This document shows positions 1 through 6,785 of a DNA stretch of 9,492 nucleotides, piece after piece. The translations under genes and the position numbers were made by a program. This DNA is from Acidobacteriota bacterium (lineage in GTDB: Bacteria; Acidobacteriota; Blastocatellia; RBC074), in NCBI GenBank assembly GCA_013140935.1, contig JABFSD010000274.1:1-9492 (forward strand), written 5' to 3'. A model generated the notes under the pieces. It was given only the letters and a program-made list of their open reading frames with translations. It ran no database searches and was not told the DNA's origin. Positions within the stretch are counted from its first letter, which is position 1, and every line of letters begins with the position of its first letter.

Positions 1-7
1 GTAACAT
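1..7 (-). CDS. Start of a divergent reverse-strand gene, truncated by the window edge
   Basis: Read on the minus strand, an ATG lies at bases 7-5, preceded by the strong ribosome-binding sequence GGAGGG (bases 18-13) with a five-base spacer. Only the first codons (Met-Leu) fall inside the window, so nothing can be said about the product. The call rests only on the strong Shine-Dalgarno plus ATG pair. If real, this gene is transcribed away from the sigma factor gene, and bases 8-446 are a shared divergent control region. Confidence 0.45.
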
Positions 8-446
8 GGTTTCCCTCCTATTCGAGAATAAATTGTTAATTGTGTCGGAGCGCGTTTCTTAACTGCGATTGACGAACCGGCTTTACTTGGCTGTTTCCCG
101 AAGCGCCGGTTACTTGTGCGCTCTGTCATGAAAAGCGAAATTGAAAAAGAAAAGCGGACAGCGGCGGGCAAAAAAATGGCTCAAGCAAAAAAGCTGTGCT
201 AGATTGCGCGTGTCTAAGTCAGAACAAGAAAGCATCAAACAGCATAAACGGGCACCATGAGCGGGATTGTCAGGATGGACTGCAAGGAAGCGCCAAGCGG
301 AAATGCACGCGCCTCTCGGTCAATCCCATACATCCTGAAAACCCCTGAAAATTCTGTTTGATCGTTGCTGTGCCAATGTCATCTGCTTCGATGTAGTTTT
401 TCCCGAAACAACTGATATTCCACTCTCGGAAGGTAAGGTGCTACCC
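8..446. promoter_or_regulatory. Divergent intergenic region upstream of the sigma factor gene
   Basis: This stretch of about 440 bases has no convincing gene; two tiny plus-strand ORFs (24 and 34 codons) lack ribosome-binding sites. It contains a GC-rich inverted repeat, AACCGGC at 75-81 with GCCGGTT at 105-111. It also contains two interleaved complementary pairs at 263-269/321-327 and 270-277/331-338, whose order (A, B, A', B') would allow an H-type pseudoknot in plus-strand RNA. A purine-rich GGAAGGTAAGG at 428-438 serves as ribosome-binding region for the sigma factor ATG at 447. I cannot identify a convincing -35/-10 pair. Promoters for both flanking genes are inferred from layout only. 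Confidence 0.5.
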
Positions 447-1037
447 ATGGCTTCTTCATCTCCCCAGGACGTAACGGAATTGCTCGTGGCGTGGAGCGCC
501 GGCGATACCGAAGCGTTAGCGCGTCTGATTCCGCTGGTCGAAGCGGAATTGAATCGTCTGGCGCGCGCCTATTTACGCAAGTTTCCCTCCGAACGTACGT
601 TGCAAACGACGGGGCTGGTCAACGAAGCCTACGTGCGGTTGATTGATTGGCGGAAGGTGACCTGGCAGAACCGCGCGCAATTCATCGGCGTAGCGGCGAC
701 CCTCATGCGCAATGTACTGATTGATCGCGAGCGCCGCCGCAAAGCGAAAAGACACGGCGGCGGTGTGACGCACGTCTCGCTGGTACACGCCGCCTTCGAA
801 CCCCATCCTGGCGTGCCCGCTGCCGACCCCGAACTGATGGCCTTGCACGAAGCCCTCAATGAATTGGCGCTACTCGATTCGCGTCAGGCGCGCATCGTTG
901 TGTTCAGTTTTTTCGGCGGCATGACCAACGAAGAGATCGCCTACGTACTCAAGATCGCAGAGCGCACCGTCCGGCGTGACTTGAGTGCTGCGCGTGCCTG
1001 GCTTTATCACAAGCTGAAGAAAAAACCGCGCCGCTAA
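447..1037 (+). CDS. ECF-type RNA polymerase sigma factor, kinase-linked type
   Basis: This is a 196-residue sigma factor of the Sigma70_ECF type found in acidobacteria and planctomycetes. Region 2 spans about residues 8-100, including the stretch TTGLVNEAYVRLIDW and a basic RERRRKAKRH end. Region 4 spans about 130-190, with a helix-turn-helix around MTNEEIAYVLKIAERTVRRDL. I chose ATG 447 over the in-frame GTG at 438 because the purine-rich GGAAGGTAAGG sits at 428-438, overlapping the GTG but well placed for the ATG. The acidic DAED motif that normally precedes LVQE in ECF region 2 is replaced by Gln53-Thr54-Thr55-Gly56 before LVNE. That is the hallmark of sigma factors switched on by threonine phosphorylation (the Vibrio PknT/EcfP type). 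The kinase gene starts 40 bases downstream, and no anti-sigma gene is seen. Confidence 0.93.
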   Translation: MASSSPQDVTELLVAWSAGDTEALARLIPLVEAELNRLARAYLRKFPSERTLQTTGLVNEAYVRLIDWRKVTWQNRAQFIGVAATLMRNVLIDRERRRKAKRHGGGVTHVSLVHAAFEPHPGVPAADPELMALHEALNELALLDSRQARIVVFSFFGGMTNEEIAYVLKIAERTVRRDLSAARAWLYHKLKKKPRR

Positions 1038-1077
1038 TCCTGAGACGTTTACCCTTGATTACCCATGACGCCTGCCT

Positions 1078-4000
1078 ATGACACCTGAACGCTATCAACA
1101 AGCCAAAGCGTTGTTGCAAGACGCGCTTTCTCTCTCGCCCGTTAAGCGCGAAGCCTTTCTGCGCGCCCAATGCGGCGGCGACGAGGAACTGCTGCGCCAA
1201 GCCCGTTCGTGGATCGCCGCTGATGAAGAAGCGCAAGCAGGGGGTTATATGAACCGCAACGCGCTCTCTCTCGACGCTGACGCACAACTCTGCGAACGGC
1301 GGGCGTTGCTTTCGACCGGGCAGCTTGAACGCTACGAAATTTACGACCTGTTGGGCGCGGGCGGCATGGGTGAAGTCTGGCGCGCCCACGATACCAAACT
1401 GAATCGCCCGGTCGCGCTCAAGGTCTTGCCGTTGGAATACACGCAGGACGCCAATCGCCTGCAACGCTTTCTGCGCGAAGCCCAGACCGCCTCGGCGCTC
1501 AATCATCAAAACATCATCACGATTTACGACACGGGCCAAGTCACGACGGAAGAGGGCGAGCTTCATTTCATTGCTACCGAATTCATCGAGGGCGTGACCT
1601 TGCGCCAACACCTGCAATACCAAGGACGCTTGCCCTGGCGCGCCGCCGTAGACATCGCCTGCCAAATCGCCGCCGCGCTCGCCGCCGCTCATCGCGCCCA
1701 CATCGTCCACCGCGACATCAAACCCGAAAACGTCATGTTGCGCGCCGATGGCGTCGTCAAAGTTCTCGACTTCGGCCTGGCAAAATTGATTACGCGTCCG
1801 GCTGATTTCTCGTCGCTGGCCGATACCGGTGCGGCTCCGTTGATGGAATCGGGGCATACCCAACCCGGTATGATTATCGGTACGTTGCGCTATATGTCGC
1901 CCGAACAGGCGCGCGGCCAGGAGGTGACTGCTCAGACCGATATTTTCAGTTTGGGCGCACTGCTTTATGAATTGCTTACCGGCGCGCCGCTGTTCGCGGG
2001 CGGGACGGCAGCAGACGTAATCAGCGACATCCTGCATAAAGAGGCACCATCGCTGCGTGAAGCTGTAGCGGATGCGTTTCCTGAATTGGAGCGTGTGTTA
2101 CATCAATCGCTTGCCAAAGACATGTCAGCGCGTTACCCCACTGTGCGCGTAATGCTCGACGATTTGCAATGGCTCAAAGGCAGCGGCGAACGCGCGCATT
2201 CAACGTCTTTCGCCCGTCGCACGAATGATTCCATAGCGCAGCGTATGCGTGCGCCGCGCTTTGCGCTCTGGCAAATAGCTTTGATTCCGTTGCTGGTGCT
2301 TGGCGCGGTCGGGGCACTCTGGTGGTGGAAATTCAGAGGCGGTAACCAAGTTAAAGCGCCTCCGCCCAGCTCGCTCACTCCCGTAAATGTCTATCACTGG
2401 GCGAGTATGCCGGGTGAAGGTTACAGCGAAGGCAAGTTTTCACCTGATGGAAAATGGATAGCGTTTACTTCGACTGAAAAGGGAAGCCTGAACGTTTGGG
2501 TTAAATCGGTCACGACTGGCGATGCACAACCCAGTACCACCGACGGTTTTTTGAATAAACAGCAGCTATGGTCGCCCAATGGAGATGAACTAGCCTATAT
2601 CTCAGTGCGAGATGGGTTGCCTGGTATTTGGCGTAAGCCGATGTTGGGCGGTATGCCTGTGTTCCTCAAACAGCTCGCTGCTGGAGAAGGCGACGCTTTA
2701 TTACGACATTGGTCAAAAAATGGACTGCTTTATTTTGAATGGAGACAAAACCTCTATGCCTTTGAGATCAACTCAGGAAAGACAGAGAACCTGACAAAAT
2801 ATGAATCAACTGGGGTTCTTAACAATCATTTTAGCCTTTCTTATGACGAACAATGGATAGCGTATATTGCACAAACCACGGACGGCCGTTCAACGGTGCA
2901 AGTGCTTCCTAAACAGGGTGGGCAGTCCCGTGCGATTGGCAGCTTCCAGGCCATAGCAAAGAACACCGCCTGGCATCCTGATAACCAACGATTTTTTTTC
3001 AGCGCGAAAGTAAACGGTGTCTTTCAGATTTTTGTGGGAGACGTGAGCGGTCATCAGCCTCAGCAACTTACTTACGGAAATACCGATAGTTTAGTCCTGG
3101 ATGTTTCCTCAGACGGTACGCGCATTTTATATGGCTCCGCAGACGAGCGCTCTGATTTATGGGGAGTAGAGGTGACCAAGGCGCGCGAGTTTGTTGTGGC
3201 GTCAGACAGTAATGCCGAATTCTGGCCGGATGTTGCTCCAGACAATGGCACCATTGCCTATCAATCGGTTAATAATCTAAATCAGGGAATTAATGTCACG
3301 AGAAATAATGACATCATGACGAAACCATTAATTTTCGGTACCCCAGCAAGCCTGCTCGTGAAAGAAGGTTTCTTGCCTCAGTGGTCTCCTGACGGCAAAC
3401 GCCTCGCTTTTATGCGCTATGCTGGCAATATCTGTAATTTGTGGGTGACACCTGCTTCCGGCGGGGCCGTGCAACAACTTACCCAGGAAGGTTGCGACGC
3501 AAGTGATTATTCAGTGATGCCTTATAATCGTGTGCAATCCAGTGGTTATGCCTGGTCGCCTGACGGTAATCGGCTTGCTTACTTTGCCGCCCGAAAGGGA
3601 CGGCGCGGTCTGTGGGTAATCAATGTCGGTGGCACGGGCGATAGACTCATTCCCTCAATAATGGATGAGGCCGACTGGCAGCTTGATTGCCCGCTCTGGT
3701 CGTCAGATGGCAGATATATCGCCTGGGGGGCAAAGACGTTGAACCGTTCTGCTGAGGGTAAGTATGGGTTCGGCATTGGGGTCACTGATTTGGAATCGGG
3801 ACGTTCAACACTGGTTTATCGCGCCGACGTGCGCTTGCGTTTATTAGGTTGGTCGCCGCACGATGAATCTTTGGTTTTCGCCGCTTATGTAAAGGGATTG
3901 AATTACACTCAACCCGACTTGGTTGCCGTTTCGCAGGTTTTTAGAAAAACCAAAGGGCTGACCCGGATAGCGGAAATACCTTTGGCTTATTACCTCAATC

Positions 4001-4230
4001 TTCATTTGTCGCCGGATCACCTCACCCTTGCGTATGTCGTGCGTCGCGACGAAAAAGACAATCTTTGGGTTTTGCCGATAGAGGGTAGCAAACAGGTTAA
4101 ACAATTGACCCATAACAATCATCCTCGTACTTACTTTTCAAGCCTGGGCTGGGCGAAAAATAGTCAGGCTATTTATTTCGGCCTGCAAACAAGGTTTAGT
4201 TCGCTTTCCATGCTAACCAATTTCAAGTGA
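1078..4230 (+). CDS. Transmembrane Ser/Thr protein kinase with C-terminal TolB/PD40 propeller
   Basis: This is a 1050-residue receptor kinase. Residues 1-80 form a helical N-terminal segment of the kind seen in ECF-linked acidobacterial kinases. The kinase domain spans about 86-366: glycine loop GAGGMGEV 93-100, ATP lysine K115, helix-C E134, HRDIKPEN 211-218 with catalytic D213, DFG 231-233, and GTLRYMSPEQ 268-277. The activation segment is long (231-276) and has several Ser/Thr. One membrane helix lies at about 396-417. Residues 435-1050 carry PD40-type blades such as FSPDGKWIAF, WSPNGDELAY, WSPDGKRLAF, WSPDGNRLAY, WSSDGRYIAW and LSPDHLTLAYVV, predicting a periplasmic beta-propeller sensor. 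The catalytic set is complete, so it should be active. The likely target is the adjacent sigma factor (inference). GC content drops clearly after the membrane segment. The start at 1078 lacks a good ribosome-binding site; translational coupling is possible. Confidence 0.94.
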   Translation: MTPERYQQAKALLQDALSLSPVKREAFLRAQCGGDEELLRQARSWIAADEEAQAGGYMNRNALSLDADAQLCERRALLSTGQLERYEIYDLLGAGGMGEVWRAHDTKLNRPVALKVLPLEYTQDANRLQRFLREAQTASALNHQNIITIYDTGQVTTEEGELHFIATEFIEGVTLRQHLQYQGRLPWRAAVDIACQIAAALAAAHRAHIVHRDIKPENVMLRADGVVKVLDFGLAKLITRPADFSSLADTGAAPLMESGHTQPGMIIGTLRYMSPEQARGQEVTAQTDIFSLGALLYELLTGAPLFAGGTAADVISDILHKEAPSLREAVADAFPELERVLHQSLAKDMSARYPTVRVMLDDLQWLKGSGERAHSTSFARRTNDSIAQRMRAPRFALWQIALIPLLVLGAVGALWWWKFRGGNQVKAPPPSSLTPVNVYHWASMPGEGYSEGKFSPDGKWIAFTSTEKGSLNVWVKSVTTGDAQPSTTDGFLNKQQLWSPNGDELAYISVRDGLPGIWRKPMLGGMPVFLKQLAAGEGDALLRHWSKNGLLYFEWRQNLYAFEINSGKTENLTKYESTGVLNNHFSLSYDEQWIAYIAQTTDGRSTVQVLPKQGGQSRAIGSFQAIAKNTAWHPDNQRFFFSAKVNGVFQIFVGDVSGHQPQQLTYGNTDSLVLDVSSDGTRILYGSADERSDLWGVEVTKAREFVVASDSNAEFWPDVAPDNGTIAYQSVNNLNQGINVTRNNDIMTKPLIFGTPASLLVKEGFLPQWSPDGKRLAFMRYAGNICNLWVTPASGGAVQQLTQEGCDASDYSVMPYNRVQSSGYAWSPDGNRLAYFAARKGRRGLWVINVGGTGDRLIPSIMDEADWQLDCPLWSSDGRYIAWGAKTLNRSAEGKYGFGIGVTDLESGRSTLVYRADVRLRLLGWSPHDESLVFAAYVKGLNYTQPDLVAVSQVFRKTKGLTRIAEIPLAYYLNLHLSPDHLTLAYVVRRDEKDNLWVLPIEGSKQVKQLTHNNHPRTYFSSLGWAKNSQAIYFGLQTRFSSLSMLTNFK

Positions 4231-4500
4231 TACGCTTCTCGCTACCGGACAAGCTCTCATTGGTTATTTGTCTTTGACATTTCAGGCGGCACATTTTTTC
4301 ATTGATGTCCGGATTCTTGCTGGTTTTACGCTTTAACGATCTGCGCTGAAAAACATAAGGGTTCAGTCGCAGAACGGTTACCGGCGTCATTCTCGTGTGA
4401 GAACCAAAAAGCGGTAACTGGCAAGGGCGGTCACCAACGAAGTATCAGGTGGCTGACCCTGATAAGTGACGGAAAAATTTACCTGTAAAGGAGCATAAAC
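4231..4500 (+). promoter_or_regulatory. Structured leader region of the BON protein gene
   Basis: This 270-base gap between the kinase and BON genes has no gene. A nested stem-loop is formed by 4375-4383 pairing with 4412-4420 (nine pairs, one G-U), enclosing an inner hairpin TTCTC/GAGAA at 4390-4403 with a four-base loop. A second hairpin is TATCAGG/CCTGATA at 4443-4464 with an eight-base loop. GGTCA at 4429-4433 could instead pair with TGACC at 4454-4458, so alternative folds are possible. AAAGGAG at 4487-4493 is a strong ribosome-binding site for the ATG at 4501. The hairpins are direct observations; a regulatory role is inference. Confidence 0.4.
4274..4302 (+). promoter_or_regulatory. 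Possible sigma-70-like promoter for the BON gene
   Basis: A perfect TTGACA lies at 4274-4279, with a weak -10-like TTTCAT 17 bases downstream at 4297-4302 (four of six matches, lacking the important second-position A). It would give a leader of about 190 bases containing both hairpins. The -10 is poor, so this is only a candidate. Confidence 0.22.
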
Positions 4501-4989
4501 ATGTTGAGAAAAGTAGTGGTCATAAGCATCGCGCTGGTCATTTCCATGGGGTGGTTTGGTTTGCAAGCAATGCGTAGCACCCATGCTTTGCAAGGAGGGC
4601 CAGCCCCCAAATCTACTCCTAAACCGACTCCTACGCCGATGAGTAAGGCAGATGCAGAGCTTGTAAAGGCTGTCATCGCTCAACTCGGAACGGCGTTTAC
4701 TCAAGATAGTTCGAAGGCTAAAGAGCGGTATTTTTTTGATACGACGGGGAAGATCAAGCTTCACATCACAAGCAAAAATGGCGTCGTCAAATTGGAAGGG
4801 GCTGCTGCAGCGGTTTCAGGTGGCCCTGCTGATGAATCTGCTAAAAAGAAGGTCATAGCAGAAGTCAGAAAAGTCAAAGGGGTTAAATCCGTCAGAGCCT
4901 CTGCTCTGGCAGTGGTTGCCGGACCAAGTTGTGACCCTCCCAAACAGATGTGTAACGGCATTTGTCAGGATGACCCTTGTGATGGGTGA
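4501..4989 (+). CDS. Exported BON-domain protein with four-cysteine C-terminal tail
   Basis: This is a 162-residue protein. Residues 4-22 form a hydrophobic signal segment, with a plausible signal-peptidase site after Ala29 (T-H-A), so it is probably periplasmic or surface-exposed. A Pro/Thr-rich linker (about 34-47) leads into a BON domain at about 50-138, recognisable from IKLHITSKNGVVKLEG followed by the helix and KGVKSVRASALAV. BON domains are lipid- or envelope-associated modules, as in OsmY. The tail contains all four cysteines of the protein (144, 151, 155, 160; spacing C-x6-C-x3-C-x4-C), in a CDPP..MCNGIC pattern resembling the start of Stig1-like cysteine repeats. This suggests disulfides or metal binding. 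AAAGGAG at 4487-4493 supports the start. A C1-type peptidase gene follows 156 bases downstream. BON assignment is fairly sure; the role of the tail is unknown. Confidence 0.82.
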   Translation: MLRKVVVISIALVISMGWFGLQAMRSTHALQGGPAPKSTPKPTPTPMSKADAELVKAVIAQLGTAFTQDSSKAKERYFFDTTGKIKLHITSKNGVVKLEGAAAAVSGGPADESAKKKVIAEVRKVKGVKSVRASALAVVAGPSCDPPKQMCNGICQDDPCDG

Positions 4990-5028
4990 TAAGTGAATGG
5001 AACTGTTGGGCTGTTGTGGTAGAGAGAG

Positions 5029-5072
5029 GTAAGCCCGCCAAGCGATTAGGTCAGGTTGTGATCGAGGCTTAC
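5029..5072. repeat. Short inverted repeat in the BON-peptidase spacer
   Basis: GTAAGCC at 5029-5035 is the exact reverse complement of GGCTTAC at 5066-5072, with a 30-base loop. It could be part of a larger decayed repeat unit together with the palindrome just downstream, but a seven-base match at this distance may be chance. Confidence 0.25.
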
Positions 5073-5087
5073 AGGAACAGCAAAAGA

Positions 5088-5118
5088 ATGTAGGGCGGAT
5101 TAGTAATCCGCCCTACAT
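5088..5118. repeat. 31-base near-perfect palindrome (REP-like element)
   Basis: Two 15-base arms, ATGTAGGGCGGATTA (5088-5102) and TAATCCGCCCTACAT (5104-5118), are exact reverse complements around a single central G at 5103. RNA would form a very stable hairpin ending about 16 bases before the ribosome-binding site (AAGGAGG, 5135-5141) of the peptidase gene. No T-run follows on either side, so it is not a typical intrinsic terminator. The GTAGGGCGGAT core resembles dispersed REP/MITE-type palindromes in many bacterial genomes. Only one copy is visible here, so its repeat nature is inferred. Confidence 0.75.
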
Positions 5119-5145
5119 CTTATCTCTGCGGTTCAAGGAGGCTTC

Positions 5146-6759
5146 ATGGCAAAAAGTAAATCAGAAGAACTAATAGTGAACAAAGAGAAATTCGCGGCTC
5201 CGCCGTCTAGCGATGCTGCGCTTAAGCGCCGACAAGAGTTAGTGGATAAATTAAATGCCCGCGATAATCAATTGGGGATTGAGTTTCGCGTAAACCCCCA
5301 GGGCTTCATCTTTAGAGTCTCGGCTCAAGTCAACGACCCGGTCAGGATGCAGATTCAAAAGGAACACCCTGAACTAACTCAAGGGCGGCAAGGTATCTCA
5401 GATCGGGACTGGGCAGAATTCCCAGATCCTTTGCTGAAAAGCATAAAAAGATTTGACTGGCGCACGCTTGGTGTTATCCCTTTTGTGCGCCATCAAGGAA
5501 AAGGTAAAGGCACTTGTTGGGCTCACGCAGCTACCGCAGCCTTTGAAAGTAGTCTTATGATTTTACGCCTCAAAACAGATATGGCGGCAAAAGCCAGGAC
5601 GCCGAAAGTTAATGCTGAAGCGGATCTTTTGTCTTTCATGACAGCGACTGCTTTAGTGCCCAATAAACGCGAAGTGCGAGAGAAAGTGGGATTAAATGTG
5701 AAGCGCACGGTGGTAGGAGTGAAAAAAAGTCTTAGAAATAACACCGCAGACTGGTATGAAAGAGCCTTTATCTATTTTATGGAAACAGGGTTTTCGCTGG
5801 CTGACTTCAAGATTTTTCCTGAAACGGATGAAGCTGCTTTTCTGGAAATAGATAAGCCGGTTAAGAAAAAAGAAAGCGAAGCCGAGATAAAAGGGCAAGA
5901 AAGGATTAAGGCAATTTACTGGAATTATATTCAACCGTCTCCCCGTAACATTTCTGTTCCTCAGGTGGCAGAGATGAAAAGAGCTTTGTTGATACATGGG
6001 CCGCTGGTGGTGGGGTTTACTTACCTTAACAATGACGACACTTTTCCTAAGTGGAATAAGTTAAGAAGAGCGAAACCTGCGGCTAAAGATCAAAGCCTTA
6101 TTTCATCTGACGACGCCAGGGTTTTCCCGCTGCAAACGCCTACGGAGGAAGAACCGACCCATGCAGTGTTAATCATTGGGTGGGATGATTCAAAGGGAAG
6201 TGATGGCGCGTGGATTGTACAAAATTCTTTTGGTACGAATTGGGGCTATCAGTGCCAAATTCCGCAGAACACTGAAAATCGCTCACTTCATGTAAATGAT
6301 CGCGGATTTGCTTATATCGAATATGGAAGTAATGACCTTGGCAGGTTTGCTACTTTTATTGAAGCCGACTTGCTGACATTGAAGCAGGAAAAAACGATGC
6401 GTAGCTTCTCCGCGTCTCTTGAAGTTGTTCAGAACGCGGCAGCGGAAATAGTCGAAGTTACACAGCAAGCTACAGAGTCAGTGGTTAATCTTGCCCAAAC
6501 GACGGCAGGGGGAATTGCCACTAAGGTAGAAGGAACAGTGGAAACGATTGCTGCTAATGCAGGGGAGAAAGTGGAAGTGGTTACTGCTAAGGCGGTGGGG
6601 AAGGTGGAGGTGGCTACTGTTACTGTTGAAGAAAAAATCAAAGATGCCGCCGCTGGGGTCAAAGAGCAGGCCGAAGAGTTCACTGGCGATGTCGTCGGAA
6701 CGGGCAAGAATGTAGCTAAATCTCTCTTTATGGTCGGAAAACGGGTATTTAAGGCGTAA
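5146..6759 (+). CDS. Papain-family (C1) cysteine peptidase with LEA-like C-terminal tail
   Basis: This 537-residue protein has a complete papain-type catalytic set: oxyanion Gln117 (FVRHQG), nucleophile Cys124 (GTCWAHAATAAFE), His339 (THAVLIIGWDD) and Asn360 (QNSFGTNWG). FDWRTLG at 103-109 marks the start of the mature-type fold. Residues 1-100 form a charged N-terminal region that could act as a propeptide. The Cys-His distance (215 residues) exceeds that of papain because of insertions, including a Lys/Glu-rich stretch at about 236-255. Residues 425-537 form an Ala/Val/Thr/Lys/Glu-rich tail with 11-residue periodicity (K475, K486, K497), like LEA or apolipoprotein helices. No signal peptide or membrane helix is visible, which is unusual for the family. 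AAGGAGG at 5135-5141 fixes the start. The BON gene upstream may be co-transcribed. Substrate is unknown. Confidence 0.9.
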   Translation: MAKSKSEELIVNKEKFAAPPSSDAALKRRQELVDKLNARDNQLGIEFRVNPQGFIFRVSAQVNDPVRMQIQKEHPELTQGRQGISDRDWAEFPDPLLKSIKRFDWRTLGVIPFVRHQGKGKGTCWAHAATAAFESSLMILRLKTDMAAKARTPKVNAEADLLSFMTATALVPNKREVREKVGLNVKRTVVGVKKSLRNNTADWYERAFIYFMETGFSLADFKIFPETDEAAFLEIDKPVKKKESEAEIKGQERIKAIYWNYIQPSPRNISVPQVAEMKRALLIHGPLVVGFTYLNNDDTFPKWNKLRRAKPAAKDQSLISSDDARVFPLQTPTEEEPTHAVLIIGWDDSKGSDGAWIVQNSFGTNWGYQCQIPQNTENRSLHVNDRGFAYIEYGSNDLGRFATFIEADLLTLKQEKTMRSFSASLEVVQNAAAEIVEVTQQATESVVNLAQTTAGGIATKVEGTVETIAANAGEKVEVVTAKAVGKVEVATVTVEEKIKDAAAGVKEQAEEFTGDVVGTGKNVAKSLFMVGKRVFKA

Positions 6760-6785
6760 GTTTTCGCTGCTTCGTTGAGTAACGA

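Noticed and set aside
128..202. 24-residue Lys-rich plus-strand ORF
   Set aside because: No ribosome-binding site before the ATG, and its composition simply reflects A-rich DNA.
257..361. 34-residue plus-strand ORF upstream of the sigma factor gene
   Set aside because: No ribosome-binding site and no recognisable motif; it overlaps the possible RNA fold and is of chance length.
949..2037. Long 362-codon minus-strand open frame antisense to the sigma factor end and kinase domain
   Set aside because: The plus strand encodes an unmistakable kinase with all motifs; the antisense frame is open because of GC-rich codon bias and resembles no protein family.
5088..5118. Intrinsic terminator of the BON gene
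   Set aside because: The palindrome is strong but no T-run follows in either direction, so it does not fit the terminator pattern.
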